Of a stretch of DNA of 64,000 nt, positions 51,264-60,774 are shown piece after piece. Each line of letters starts with the position of its first letter. Within the stretch, counting starts at the first letter, position 1. The position numbers were made by a program, and so were the translations under genes. The notes below the pieces were generated by a model. It was not told the origin of the DNA, ran no database searches, and saw nothing but the letters and a program-made list of their open reading frames with translations. Source of the stretch: Paenibacillus elgii NBRC 100335 (GTDB taxonomy: Bacteria; Bacillota; Bacilli; Paenibacillales; NBRC-103111); contig NZ_BIMB01000004.1 of NCBI RefSeq assembly GCF_004000865.1, positions 207,657 through 271,656 on the forward strand. Reading direction: 5' to 3'.

Positions 51264-51293
51264 AAGGACGGAGGCGCGCGCCCTCCGTCCTTT
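51264..51293. terminator. Bidirectional terminator between dps and the methyltransferase gene
   Basis: AAGGACGGAGG (51264-51274) and CCTCCGTCCTT (51282-51292) form an 11-bp stem in the 38-base gap between convergent genes. Confidence 0.85.
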
Positions 51294-51294
51294 C

Positions 51295-51978
51295 TTATTT
51301 CACAAGCCCTGCGAGCAAATGCCCGTGATAAAGCTGGAGAAATTGGATCGAGAATCCGGTATGCAGGCTCAGCGCCACCAGCTCGTCAATCGTATAGTAC
51401 TTGCATTCGGCATCAACGAACGCGTTGCCTTCCTGATAATAGGGCAAGTCGAACACGTCCGGCCAGCGATGATTCGGCGTATAATGTCTCGACCAAGGGG
51501 TGGAGATCAGCAGCAGGCCACCGGGAATCAGACATTGATGGATTTTGTGAAAAACCGGAACCGGATTGTAATTCATATGCTCCAGCACTTCGGTGAAAAT
51601 GACGACGTCAAACGAATGCGGCCAAGGCACCGCTTCGGCTTCGATGTTCGTTTTCGACCACGAGATCGGATACTCCGCTTCCAGCTCCTTGGACCAGTAA
51701 GCGTCGGTCATATCGATACCGAACCCTTCGTTTCCCCACAGCACACTGTACAGCAGCAGCGTTCCATAGGCGGTACCGATGTCCAGCACCTTCTTGCTCC
51801 CGCTTCCTAACGCCGCATCCAGTACGGACAATAACGGATACCAGTAACCGGCTTCCGCCTCTTTGTAAGCTTCCAGATACGGGCTTCTCTCCCGCGCGGC
51901 ATGGTACTGTGCCAGAATGCTCTGCACATGGCGCAGCCGCTCCTCCTGCGGCATTTCCCGAAAATCGCTTGTTGACAT
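51295..51978 (-). CDS. Class I SAM-dependent methyltransferase
   Basis: A 227-residue methyltransferase. Motif I is KVLDIGTAYGTLLLY, the acidic residue after strand 2 is in GFGIDMTD, and motif IV is VVIFTEVLEHMNYNPV. The core follows a helical N-terminus of about 60 residues. The substrate is not indicated by sequence or context; related proteins modify small molecules or glycans. It is a single gene with GGAG before the ATG. Confidence 0.85.
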   Translation of the reverse strand: MSTSDFREMPQEERLRHVQSILAQYHAARERSPYLEAYKEAEAGYWYPLLSVLDAALGSGSKKVLDIGTAYGTLLLYSVLWGNEGFGIDMTDAYWSKELEAEYPISWSKTNIEAEAVPWPHSFDVVIFTEVLEHMNYNPVPVFHKIHQCLIPGGLLLISTPWSRHYTPNHRWPDVFDLPYYQEGNAFVDAECKYYTIDELVALSLHTGFSIQFLQLYHGHLLAGLVK

Positions 51979-52035
51979 GGAAAACGGCTCCTTTTGAGCT
52001 TTTTACCATATATACGTGCAAAGCGATTTTATAGA

Positions 52036-53358
52036 CTATTGCGATGGAAGCTGAGGGACTTGGGCTCCCGCCTCCGAGGGCTTCCACAGCTGCTCAAGCA
52101 GCGTCACCAGCATCGTTCCGAACAGCAGCGCGTTGCCGAACACGTAAGTCAGCATCGGCGGCAGCCCCTGAAAAGCCTCCGCAGGCAAGAACATTAATCC
52201 GACACTGCATACCAGCGTGATGCCGAAGATCGTCAGCCGGCGCAGGTCCAGCGCTTCCTTCGAGATCGTCTGCATGGCGATGACGATCATTTGCACGAAG
52301 GAAGCCAGCAGCGCGGCGCTCGCTACCGGTCCGGGAAGCATAGCGACGGCCCGCACGGCGGCGGGGATAGAAGAAATCCCCGTGAATAGCAGCGCCGCGG
52401 TGAGAAACGGGCGCAGCCGGGTCTGCTCCGTGATGCGGATAAAGCCCGCCGTGACCGGCAGCGGAACGACGGCAATCGTCGAGAAGAGAACGGCGATGCC
52501 GTGGGACAAGCCTCCCGCCAAGACGCCGCAGTTCAGCGTACGCTTCGGGTCACGGGCAGGCTCCGGCATCGCATCGCGAACCGCCGTGACGGCGGCGATC
52601 GTGTTGGACAGCAGGATAAACGTGAACAGCGCTGCGGTCAGCGCGATTCCCGCATCCCACTGCGGCGCTCCCCAAGCGAAGAGCTCCGGCAGTTGAACCG
52701 GCGGAGCAGCAGCGGCCGGCGATCCGGCGCTAAGGCCGAGCAGGCCGTAACCGGCCCAGCCGGAGACGATGCCGATCATCATGGCATACTGCTTCACCCA
52801 GCCCCGGCCCTTGACGGACAGCAGGACCACTAGGCCGAAGATCGCGATGGACAACAGCGCGGTTGCCGGGTCCGGACGAACGGCCGCCCCTTGCAGTCCA
52901 AGCATGCCCTTCATGAAGACGCCGCTAAGCTGCAAGGCCAGAAGGAACAAGAACGTTCCCGTGACAAGCGGGGTGAACAAAAACAGCAGCTTCTGGACCC
53001 AGCCGGTCAGGCCCAGAACGACCAGCAGCAGAGCGGCAATGGCGATGCCTCCCTCAAGCAGCGGCAGCATGTCCTGCGGGCTCCCGCCCTGTTTGACGGC
53101 CACGTCCGCCATGATGACGAAGACACTGACCCATGAGCCCGCAGGACCGTCGGCAATCGGGTACCGGTGGCCGATCCAGCCCTGCAGAAACGAGCTGAGG
53201 CCGACAACCAGAAAGGTCCGCTGCATCAGCGAGGAAATCTCCTCTGGCGGCAAATGAAACATACCGCCGATGACGACCGGCAAAGCAATCGAATTCGCAA
53301 GCAAAAACAGAAGCCACTGCAAGGTGCTCAAGCTGCCGCCGAGGGCAAGCTTTCTCAT
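52036..53358 (-). CDS. Purine/uracil permease, NCS2 family
   Basis: A 440-residue membrane transporter with about 12-14 helices. ATG 53358 follows GGGAGGAAA. NCS2 features are the IGHRYPIADGPAGSWVSVF segment near helix 3 and the NTIAAVTAVRD motif in helix 8. The type is nearer to xanthine/uric-acid-like permeases than to uracil carriers, but base specificity is uncertain. It lies 30 nt after an ankyrin lipoprotein gene and near the nucleoside ABC transporter at 55239, suggesting purine salvage. Confidence 0.85.
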   Translation of the reverse strand: MRKLALGGSLSTLQWLLFLLANSIALPVVIGGMFHLPPEEISSLMQRTFLVVGLSSFLQGWIGHRYPIADGPAGSWVSVFVIMADVAVKQGGSPQDMLPLLEGGIAIAALLLVVLGLTGWVQKLLFLFTPLVTGTFLFLLALQLSGVFMKGMLGLQGAAVRPDPATALLSIAIFGLVVLLSVKGRGWVKQYAMMIGIVSGWAGYGLLGLSAGSPAAAAPPVQLPELFAWGAPQWDAGIALTAALFTFILLSNTIAAVTAVRDAMPEPARDPKRTLNCGVLAGGLSHGIAVLFSTIAVVPLPVTAGFIRITEQTRLRPFLTAALLFTGISSIPAAVRAVAMLPGPVASAALLASFVQMIVIAMQTISKEALDLRRLTIFGITLVCSVGLMFLPAEAFQGLPPMLTYVFGNALLFGTMLVTLLEQLWKPSEAGAQVPQLPSQ

Positions 53359-53388
53359 GCGGTTTCCTCCCAAATGTAAAGAAAGGGG

Positions 53389-54096
53389 CTAGCGCGCCCC
53401 TGCTTTCCGTAAAATTTGCTCCATCTCGCCGAACCCGCGCTGCTTCGCATGCGCAAGCGCCGTCACACCGTCCTTATCCGGGATGTTCACATCCGCCCCA
53501 TGCTCCACGAGCAGCCGGACGGCTTGCTGATGCTTCTCGCCTCCGCTGCCAAGCACGACCGCTTCCATCAACGCCGTCCAGCCCAGGTTGTTAATGTGAT
53601 TGACATCGACTTTGGTCCGCGTCAACAACTCCTGAATCACGTCCAAGTGCGCACGTTCAGCGGCGGGAATGAGCGCGGTGCCGCCATAGCGGTTCGTCAG
53701 CTTCGGGTCGGCCCCCGCCTCGATCGTCAGCTTCAAAATGTCCAGCAAGCCCTCGGCGCCGGCATACAGGAACGGATTGTTCAGCCGGTTGTCGCGTTCG
53801 TTGACGTCCGCTCCCGCTTCGATCAGCAGCTTTACCGCCTCCGGCTGATTCGCATAAGTCGCCGCCATCATCGGCGTGCGGCCCTGCGGGTCCTTCGCAT
53901 TTTTATCCGCTCCTGCCTTGAGCAGCCTCCGGAGTTCAGCCGTATCTCCGCGCTCCGCGGCGGCAATCAGCGCTTCATTCATCTGCCTCACATCTCCTTT
54001 AGGTTGGAATTGAACGACTCCGGTTGCAGGCGTTTTCGCAGACTCCTGGCAGCCGGTCAGCAGCATGACGGGTAATACCAAGCACATCCATCGCAT
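53389..54096 (-). CDS. Ankyrin-repeat lipoprotein
   Basis: A 235-residue exported protein. The lipobox LLTGC gives a lipidated Cys near residue 16. Five or six ankyrin repeats follow (LIAAAERGDTAELRRLLKAGADKNAKDPQGRTPMMAA and similar units of 33 residues). Ankyrin proteins outside the cytosol act as partners or stabilisers. It is probably co-transcribed with the NCS2 permease and divergent from a LysR regulator. Confidence 0.87.
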   Translation of the reverse strand: MRWMCLVLPVMLLTGCQESAKTPATGVVQFQPKGDVRQMNEALIAAAERGDTAELRRLLKAGADKNAKDPQGRTPMMAATYANQPEAVKLLIEAGADVNERDNRLNNPFLYAGAEGLLDILKLTIEAGADPKLTNRYGGTALIPAAERAHLDVIQELLTRTKVDVNHINNLGWTALMEAVVLGSGGEKHQQAVRLLVEHGADVNIPDKDGVTALAHAKQRGFGEMEQILRKAGAR

Positions 54097-54187
54097 CGGT
54101 CCGCTCCTGCCTCCTATTTTGCTTCTCTGCTTCCTATGCTAACATGAGCTTTATCTATACGAAAAATATTAATATTATTGATTTTTC

Positions 54188-54202
54188 ATATGATTATCAT
54201 AT
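54188..54202. promoter_or_regulatory. LysR-type operator palindrome
   Basis: ATATGA-N3-TCATAT, a T-N11-A style palindrome, lies 20 bases before the LysR start and in the divergent region to the ankyrin gene. Confidence 0.6.
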
Positions 54203-54221
54203 AGTCAGGCAGGTGGTTCCG

Positions 54222-55115
54222 ATGGACATCAGGCAGCTGCGCTATTTCATTGCGATTGCGGAGGAACGGCAAATTACGGCGGCGGCCAAAAGGCTTCATA
54301 TGGCCCAACCGCCGCTCAGCCAGCAGCTTCATCTGATGGAGCGGGAGCTTGGCGTGACGCTGCTGGAGCGGCAGGGACGGCAGCTTGAGCTTACGGAAGC
54401 GGGGCGCATGCTGTACAAGCACGCCTTGCACATCACGAAGCTGTTCGAGGAGTCGCAGATCGAAGTCAAAGAAGCCGGAAACGGATTGACCGGCAAGCTC
54501 AGCATCGGGGTCAACACGTTATCGGACGGAAGGCTGCCGGTGCTGCTTCGGAAATTTCACGAGAAGTTTCCGGCGATTACGTACAAAATTCAACAGAACG
54601 AATCAGCCCAGCTCTGCAAGCTGGTCAAGGAACGGGCGATCGAGCTGGCGATTGTCCGGTTTCCGCTGGACCTCGGTGTTTTCTCGATCCGTCATTTGCG
54701 GGAAGAACGGTTCTATTACGTCACCTCCCGGCGCCGTAGCCCCTTGAACGGAAAGGCGGTTTCGTTCGAGCAGATTGGGCAGGAGCCGCTAATCCTCCCC
54801 AGCACGGAAGGACTCGGCGTCTATCAGATGATCGTGGAGGAATTCGCCCGGCACGGGATGAAGCCGAACGTCTTGTCCGAATGCTCCGACATCGCGATGC
54901 TGCTGGAGCTGGTCTCCTCGGACTTCGCCGCCACACTGGTGCCGGAATCGGTGCTCCAACTGCACCGCGGCTTCGACGTGCGGGTGTACGAGCTGGCGGG
55001 AACGCATATCGCCTCGTCATCCGTGCTCATTTGGCTCAAGGACCATTACTTGTCCAAGGCGGCGCAGAATTTCATCGAGCTGACGGGCGAGGCTCCTTTT
55101 TCCGGCAAGGAGTAG
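54222..55115 (+). CDS. LysR-family transcriptional regulator
   Basis: A 297-residue regulator. ATG 54222 (MDIRQLRYFIAIAEERQITAAAKRLHMAQPPLSQQL) begins exactly at the winged helix-turn-helix, and AGGTGG lies upstream. The effector domain (about 90-290) is of the CatM/CbnR/BenM class, which often senses aromatic or small organic acids. It is divergent from the ankyrin-permease unit and followed by the nucleoside transporter operon. Control of the former is more likely. Confidence 0.92.
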   Translation: MDIRQLRYFIAIAEERQITAAAKRLHMAQPPLSQQLHLMERELGVTLLERQGRQLELTEAGRMLYKHALHITKLFEESQIEVKEAGNGLTGKLSIGVNTLSDGRLPVLLRKFHEKFPAITYKIQQNESAQLCKLVKERAIELAIVRFPLDLGVFSIRHLREERFYYVTSRRRSPLNGKAVSFEQIGQEPLILPSTEGLGVYQMIVEEFARHGMKPNVLSECSDIAMLLELVSSDFAATLVPESVLQLHRGFDVRVYELAGTHIASSSVLIWLKDHYLSKAAQNFIELTGEAPFSGKE

Positions 55116-55238
55116 CGGTTCATATTTTGGGAGCCACCCTTCCGTTTTCCAGCAATGTCATAAGGAAGCAAAGCTTGGAGAATACTATACCCCAAGCTAA
55201 GCTACTTTGGCATTCCATTACGGAAGGACGGATACACA

Positions 55239-56291
55239 ATGAAGCGATGGATATCCCTCGGCATGGCCGGCGTGCTGGCGGCCGGGCTGGCGCTGGGCGG
55301 GTGCGGCCAGAAGCCTGCGCCACCTAACAACGCGGGAGCCGGCGGTGCTCCGGCAGCAGGCGGCGACACGAAGGCGGGTGCGAAGTTCAATATCGGCATG
55401 GTCACGGACCTTGGCGGCGTCAACGACAACTCTTTTAACCAGAGCGCTTGGGAAGGGCTGCAGCGGCTCGCCAAAGATACCGGGGCCCAGGTGAAATATT
55501 TGCAGAGCAAGAGCGATTCGGAATACATCCCGAACCTGACCCAAATGGTCAAAGGCAATTTCAACCTGACGTGGGGCATCGGCTTTATCATCGGCGATGC
55601 GATGAAGACGGTAGCGACGCAAAATCCGAACGCCAAGATGGCGATTATCGACAACGTCGTGGACGCGCCGAACGTGGAATCCGTGACGTTTGCCGAGAAC
55701 GAGGGCGCCTATCTTGTCGGCGTCGTGGCAGGCCTGATGACCAAGACGAACAAAATCGGCTTTATCGGAGGTATGGACATTCCGGTGATCAAGCGCTTCG
55801 AAGCCGGCTTCAAGGCCGGCGTGGCCGCGGTCAATCCGAGCGCCAAGCTGACAATCAACTATACCGGGGCGTTCGACAAGCCCGATCTCGGCAAAGCTGC
55901 CGCTTCCACAGTTTATAACGACGGGGCGGATATTATTTTTCATGCGGCGGGCGCAACCGGGGGCGGCGTATTTAACGAAGCCAAGGACCGTCTGAAGGCC
56001 GGCAATAAGGTATGGGTCATCGGCGTCGATCAGGACCAGTCGAAGCTGTTCGGCGACGACGTGACGCTGACCTCGATGGTCAAACGCGTCGATCAGGCGG
56101 TCTACCGCATCTCGAACGATCTGATCTCCGGCAAATACGAAGGCGGCAAAACCATCGTCCTCGGCCTGAAAGACGACGGCGTCGGTCTGCCGGACACATC
56201 GAAGAAAAACGTGCCGGACGACGTGCTCAAAAAGGTTGAGGAATACAAACAAAAAATCATTAAAGGCGATATCAAGGTTCCCGAAAAATGA
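55239..56291 (+). CDS. nupN: BMP-family nucleoside-binding lipoprotein
   Basis: A 350-residue substrate-binding lipoprotein with lipobox LGGCG (Cys22). A disordered Gly/Ala/Pro linker precedes the BMP/PnrA domain, whose hallmarks are GMVTDLGGVNDNSFNQSAWEGL, GFIIGDAM, FAENEGAYLVGVVAG and GADIIFHAAGATGGG. Such proteins bind purine nucleosides. Its stop overlaps the ATPase start by 4 nt. It heads a four-gene ABC importer operon like nupNOPQ of B. subtilis. Confidence 0.94.
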   Translation: MKRWISLGMAGVLAAGLALGGCGQKPAPPNNAGAGGAPAAGGDTKAGAKFNIGMVTDLGGVNDNSFNQSAWEGLQRLAKDTGAQVKYLQSKSDSEYIPNLTQMVKGNFNLTWGIGFIIGDAMKTVATQNPNAKMAIIDNVVDAPNVESVTFAENEGAYLVGVVAGLMTKTNKIGFIGGMDIPVIKRFEAGFKAGVAAVNPSAKLTINYTGAFDKPDLGKAAASTVYNDGADIIFHAAGATGGGVFNEAKDRLKAGNKVWVIGVDQDQSKLFGDDVTLTSMVKRVDQAVYRISNDLISGKYEGGKTIVLGLKDDGVGLPDTSKKNVPDDVLKKVEEYKQKIIKGDIKVPEK

Positions 56292-57847
56292 GCGGCGTGA
56301 AAGTGGAAATGCGCGGCATCACCAAGCGGTTTCCGGGCATCGTCGCCAACGACGGCATCAGCTTGACGCTCCGACAGGGCGAGATTCTCGCCCTGCTCGG
56401 CGAGAACGGCGCAGGCAAATCGACGCTGATGAACATTTTGTTCGGGCTGTATCAGCCGGACGAGGGCGAAATCCTCATCAACGGCGAGCCGGTCGCGATC
56501 GTCAATCCGAAAACGGCCATTCAACTCGGTCTGGGCATGGTGCACCAGCATTTCAAGCTCGTGGAGCCGTTCACGGTGACGGAGAACATTATTCTCGGGC
56601 AGGAGACAAGGCGGGGACTTCAGGTCGATTACGGAAAAGCGGCGCGCCAAGTGTCCGAGCTGTCCGCCCGATACGGACTGCGCGTCGATCCGCGTGCCCG
56701 GATAAGAGACATCTCCGTCGGCATGCAGCAGCGCGTCGAAATTCTGAAGACGCTGTACCGGGGGGCCGACATCCTCATCTTCGACGAGCCGACCGCCGTG
56801 CTGACGCCGCAGGAAATTCGCGAGCTGATGGACATCATGCGCAAGCTGGTGGCTGAGGGCAAGTCGATCATTCTGATTACGCACAAGCTGAAGGAAATCA
56901 TGACGATCGCAGACCGCGTCACCGTCATCCGCCGCGGCAAGGTCATCGATACGCTCGCCGTCAAGGACACGAACCCGGACGAGCTCGCGGCCAAAATGGT
57001 CGGCCGGGAAGTCTCGTTCCGGCTCGATAAGAAGCCTGCCGCCGTCGGCGCGCCGGTCCTGAGCGTAGAGAACGTGACCGCGCGGGGCCCCGGCGGCTTG
57101 TCCGTGCTCAGCGGCGTCACCTTCGAGGTGCGTGCCGGGGAAATTCTCGGCATCGCCGGCGTCGACGGCAACGGCCAGAGCGAGTTGATCGAAGCGCTGG
57201 CCGGGCTGCGCGGGATCGACGGCGGCCGCATCGCGCTCGGTGGCCGCGAGATCGCGAACCGCTCCCCCCGCGACATCGCGGAGGCGGGGCTCGGGCACAT
57301 CCCCGAGGACCGGCATAAACGCGGGCTCGTGCTGGATTTCTCGATGAGCGAGAACATGGTGCTCAAGACATACTATACCTCCGCCTACAATCGCGGAGGC
57401 TTTCTCGACTATGCCGCGATCGACCGTCAGGCGCAGCGGCTGATCTCCGAATTCGACGTGCGGACGCCGGGCCTTCGCACTCCGGCGCGGGCGCTGTCGG
57501 GCGGCAACCAGCAGAAGGCGATCATCGCGCGCGAAATCGATCTGAACCCGGATCTGCTGATCGCGGCGCAGCCGACGCGCGGGCTCGATGTCGGAGCGAT
57601 CGAGTTCATTCATAAGCGGCTGCTGGAGCAGCGGGACAAGGGCAAAGCCGTATTGCTCCTCTCGCTGGAGCTGGACGAGATTCTGAAGCTGTCCGACCGC
57701 ATCGCCGTCATCTATGAAGGCCGCATCGTCGGGGAAGCCGACCCGGCTCACACGTCCGACCGCGAGCTCGGGCTGATGATGTCCGGCTCCGGGCGCGCAG
57801 CCGAAGCGGCGGCTCCTTCAACCTCCGGAGGTGAAAAGCATGGCTAA
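56288..57847 (+). CDS. nupO: Nucleoside ABC transporter ATPase (two nucleotide-binding domains)
   Basis: A 519-residue duplicated ABC ATPase. Domain 1 has Walker A GENGAGKST and the signature DISVGMQQRVEIL, with LIFDEPTAVLTPQE as Walker B. Domain 2 has a degenerate Walker A (GVDGNGQSE), as usual in the RbsA/NupO group, and the signature LSGGNQQKAI. It powers the two permeases encoded next. The end overlaps the first permease gene. Confidence 0.94.
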   Translation: MSGVKVEMRGITKRFPGIVANDGISLTLRQGEILALLGENGAGKSTLMNILFGLYQPDEGEILINGEPVAIVNPKTAIQLGLGMVHQHFKLVEPFTVTENIILGQETRRGLQVDYGKAARQVSELSARYGLRVDPRARIRDISVGMQQRVEILKTLYRGADILIFDEPTAVLTPQEIRELMDIMRKLVAEGKSIILITHKLKEIMTIADRVTVIRRGKVIDTLAVKDTNPDELAAKMVGREVSFRLDKKPAAVGAPVLSVENVTARGPGGLSVLSGVTFEVRAGEILGIAGVDGNGQSELIEALAGLRGIDGGRIALGGREIANRSPRDIAEAGLGHIPEDRHKRGLVLDFSMSENMVLKTYYTSAYNRGGFLDYAAIDRQAQRLISEFDVRTPGLRTPARALSGGNQQKAIIAREIDLNPDLLIAAQPTRGLDVGAIEFIHKRLLEQRDKGKAVLLLSLELDEILKLSDRIAVIYEGRIVGEADPAHTSDRELGLMMSGSGRAAEAAAPSTSGGEKHG

Positions 57848-58916
57848 AGCCATTCGTGTCATGACCAAGGATTCGGCGCTCGTTCCGCTGGTCGCCATCA
57901 TTCTCGGATTACTGGTTGGCGCCCTGATCATGCTGGCCGGCGGATATAATCCCCTCACCGCCTACGCGTCGCTGATCGAGAAAGTCATTGGCGATCCATA
58001 CAGCATCGGGGAGACCGTCCGCGAGATTACCCCGCTCCTGCTGACTGGGCTGTCGGTCGCCTTCGCCTTCCGGACTGGGCTGTTCAATATCGGGGGCGAA
58101 GGCCAATTTATTATGGGCATGACCGGGGCCACGTGGGTCGGCGTCAAGCTGACCCTGCCGTTCTGGCTTCATGCGCCGCTCGCCATCGTAACGGGGGCTG
58201 TGCTCGGAGGGTTGTGGGGTGCCATCGCCGGGTACTTGAAAGCGCGGCGCGGCGTCAATGAGGTGATTACGACGATTATGCTGAACTGGATCGCACTGTA
58301 TCTCGGCAACTACATCGTTAGCCGCTATTTGCTTCAGCCCGGCCAGCAGCGCTCGTTTCTGATTCACGACACCGCTTCGATCAGTCTGAACGCGCTCAGC
58401 GCGCTGTTCGGCAACGCCCGGCTGCATCTCGGCATCCCAATCGCGCTGCTTGCCGCCGTCGCGTTCTATGTCCTCCTGTGGAAGACACGCCAAGGCTACG
58501 AGCTTCGAGCGGTCGGACACAGCCCGTCTGCAGCGGAGTACGCCGGGATGAACGTGAACGCAGGCATCGTGCGGGCGATGTTTATCGGCGGGGTTTTCGC
58601 CGGACTTGCCGGGGTGTTCGAGGTGCTCGGCGTCTTCCACTACCAAGTGATCAGCGCCGCATCGCCCGGCTACGGCTTCGACGGCATCGCCGTCGCGCTG
58701 CTCGGCGGCAACCATCCGCTCGGCGTCGTGCTCGCTGCCGCCTTGTTCGGCACGCTGACGTACGGCTCGGCCGGGATGAGCTTCGGCGCGGACGTGCCGC
58801 CGGAAATCATCCGCGTGATCATCGGCACCGTCATCTTCTTCGTCGCCTCGCACGGGATCATCCGCTGGCTTCTGAAGCCGCTGCGGGCCGGGCGCAAGCC
58901 GGGGGAGGTGGCCTAA
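57840..58916 (+). CDS. nupP: Nucleoside ABC transporter permease 1
   Basis: A 358-residue BPD_transp_2 family permease with about 9-10 helices. GGAGGTG supports ATG 57840. The motif YLKARRGVNEVITTIMLNWIALYL and the cytosolic loop ELRAVGHSPSAAEYAGMNV (contact to the ATPase) are typical of YufP/NupP. Confidence 0.93.
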   Translation: MAKAIRVMTKDSALVPLVAIILGLLVGALIMLAGGYNPLTAYASLIEKVIGDPYSIGETVREITPLLLTGLSVAFAFRTGLFNIGGEGQFIMGMTGATWVGVKLTLPFWLHAPLAIVTGAVLGGLWGAIAGYLKARRGVNEVITTIMLNWIALYLGNYIVSRYLLQPGQQRSFLIHDTASISLNALSALFGNARLHLGIPIALLAAVAFYVLLWKTRQGYELRAVGHSPSAAEYAGMNVNAGIVRAMFIGGVFAGLAGVFEVLGVFHYQVISAASPGYGFDGIAVALLGGNHPLGVVLAAALFGTLTYGSAGMSFGADVPPEIIRVIIGTVIFFVASHGIIRWLLKPLRAGRKPGEVA

Positions 58917-58920
58917 GCGG

Positions 58921-59883
58921 ATGGATGCGCTTCGCATTCTCGGCGAGTTGATCCATACAACGCTCGTCTTCTCGACCGCGCTTATTTTTACGGCCATGGG
59001 CGGCATCTTCTCCGAACGTTCCGGTGTCGTCAACATCGGTCTGGAGGGCCTGATGATCTCCGGCGCGTTCGCCTCCGCGGTCGCGGCCTGGTACGCCGAG
59101 CAGGCGGGCTTTGCGGACGGTGCGCCTTGGATCGGCCTCTTGGCGGCCATCCTGGTCAGCATGCTCGTCTCGCTCATTCACGCTGTCGCCTCGATCACCT
59201 TCAAGGCCGATCAAGTCGTCAGCGGCGTCGTCATAAACTTTCTGGCCGCCGGATTTACGGTCTATCTCGTCAAAATTTTGTTCGCAGGCTCCGGACAAAC
59301 GGAAACGCTGAACGCCGTATTTCACAATTTCGCCATTCCCGGTCTGGCTTCCGTCCCGCTGCTGGGTTACGGCATATTCACCGCTTACCCGACGACGTAT
59401 TTGGCATTGGCCGCCGTCGCTCTGGGCTGGTACGTGATGTTCAAAACTCCGTTCGGCCTGCGCCTCCGCGCGGTCGGCGAGCATCCGGGAGCCGCGGACA
59501 CGCTTGGTGTGAACGTCGCCCGCATGCGATATATCGGGGTGCTGCTGAGCGGCGCGCTGGGTGGGCTCGGCGGCGCGACGATCACGCTCACGACGACGAG
59601 CAACTTCTCGCACAACACGATTTCGGGGCAAGGCTTCATTGCGTTGGCCGCGATGATATTCGGCAAATGGCATCCGTTCGGCGCTTTGGGAGCGGCGATC
59701 TTCTTCGGCTTCGCGCAAGCGATCCGAAACTTCGTGCAGCTGTTCCCGGTCTCCCAAGCGATCCCGATGGAGTTTATCTACATGCTCCCCTACATTCTTA
59801 CGATTCTGGTGCTGGCGGGCGCCGTCGGCCGCGCCTATCCTCCCGCGTCGCTCGGCGAGCCGTACGACCCGGGCAAACGTTAA
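58921..59883 (+). CDS. nupQ: Nucleoside ABC transporter permease 2
   Basis: A 320-residue BPD_transp_2 family permease of the YufQ/NupQ type. Landmarks are SERSGVVNIGLEGLMISGAF near the start and the ATPase-contact loop LRLRAVGEHPGAADTLGVNV. It begins 4 nt after the first permease. The operon ends at the terminator that follows. Confidence 0.93.
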   Translation: MDALRILGELIHTTLVFSTALIFTAMGGIFSERSGVVNIGLEGLMISGAFASAVAAWYAEQAGFADGAPWIGLLAAILVSMLVSLIHAVASITFKADQVVSGVVINFLAAGFTVYLVKILFAGSGQTETLNAVFHNFAIPGLASVPLLGYGIFTAYPTTYLALAAVALGWYVMFKTPFGLRLRAVGEHPGAADTLGVNVARMRYIGVLLSGALGGLGGATITLTTTSNFSHNTISGQGFIALAAMIFGKWHPFGALGAAIFFGFAQAIRNFVQLFPVSQAIPMEFIYMLPYILTILVLAGAVGRAYPPASLGEPYDPGKR

Positions 59884-59892
59884 CCGAGGCAC

Positions 59893-59960
59893 GCGAAAAA
59901 GCCGCATCCCCGCGCTGTGATCGTTGCTGCGATCCGCGCTGCCGGGATGCGGCTTTTCGA
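59893..59960 (+). terminator. Terminator of the nup operon
   Basis: GAAAAAGCCGCATCCC pairs with GGGATGCGGCTTTTCG around a structured loop, and T-rich sequence follows. Confidence 0.85.
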
Positions 59961-59990
59961 TTAAGACTGCATTCCATGCAAGGCAGCTTG

Positions 59991-60253
59991 TTGAGAAAGT
60001 GGCCTGAGGGGATTTTAGAGGTTACGAAGGGGTGGGGTATCCACTTCCGACCGCTGCTCCACCCCGCAAAGTGAAGTTGAATCGGGGAAGCTTAGTCCAA
60101 TTACTTTGCGGGGACCCCGGGTCCTCGGGAAATTTGATTGGAAGCCGCTTAACAGCGGACATTTCCCGAAGACAAAGGCGGCCGCTATCGCTTCTCTAAT
60201 GGATACCCCACCTCCGTTTGCATCTCTATTTTTATAAAAGACCACTTTCTCAA
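59991..60253. mobile_element. 263-bp inverted-repeat element, copy 2
   Basis: TTGAGAAAGTGG and CCACTTTCTCAA ends, homologous end to end with the reverse of 35548-35810 and of identical length. A 14-bp direct repeat CTGCATTCCATGCA lies on both sides (59967-59980 and 60254-60267), consistent with target duplication or with insertion beside a repeat. Confidence 0.87.
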
Positions 60254-60303
60254 CTGCATTCCATGCAGCCTGACAATGTCCGCTGCATGATCGAAAAACC
60301 CGC

Positions 60304-60774
60304 TCACCCGGCCGCAAGCCGCTTGATCAGGACGATAGCTTCCGGCGCGTCTTCGTTTTCGCCTCCGGGCTCCACCCGAAGCTCATCCACCAGCGCCTGC
60401 AGCAAATACAGGCCGATCGGTGAATCTTCGAGACGCCCCAAATCCTTCACCCTCTCCTGCGGCAGCTTCACGGGACGCAGCGCTTCCCCGAACGTAACAT
60501 CCGTCGCATCCGTTCCGATCCGGATCTTAAGCTCCGTCTCCCGCAGCATGAACGTTAGGCACAGTCTCGGCAGCGGTTCCCTTTCACCGGCTTGCAGGAT
60601 CGCATAATTGCACGCTTCCGTTACCGCTACCTTCAAGTCCTCGATCGCTTCGTACGAAAATCCTACCCGTACGGCCACGCCATACAGCGCCAACCGGACC
60701 GTGTCCAGATCGTCCGCCCGAAGCGGCACACACAAAACGACGGTTTTCGAACCGGCTTCCGTTTGCCCCTTCAT
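60304..60774 (-). CDS. RsbW-like protein with degenerate ATP site
   Basis: A 156-residue GHKL-domain protein homologous to the RsbW at 49106. The N-box reads EACNYAILQAGE, where RsbW has EACNNAVVHAYE. The G1 region reads IGTDATDVTF, without the D-x-G; the G2 region reads EDSPIGLYLLQALVD, without GGLG. ATP binding and RsbV phosphorylation are therefore doubtful. It overlaps the upstream rsbV-like gene (ATGA) and no sigma gene follows. It may act as a decoy or regulator of the main SigB switch. Confidence 0.85.
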   Translation of the reverse strand: MKGQTEAGSKTVVLCVPLRADDLDTVRLALYGVAVRVGFSYEAIEDLKVAVTEACNYAILQAGEREPLPRLCLTFMLRETELKIRIGTDATDVTFGEALRPVKLPQERVKDLGRLEDSPIGLYLLQALVDELRVEPGGENEDAPEAIVLIKRLAAG

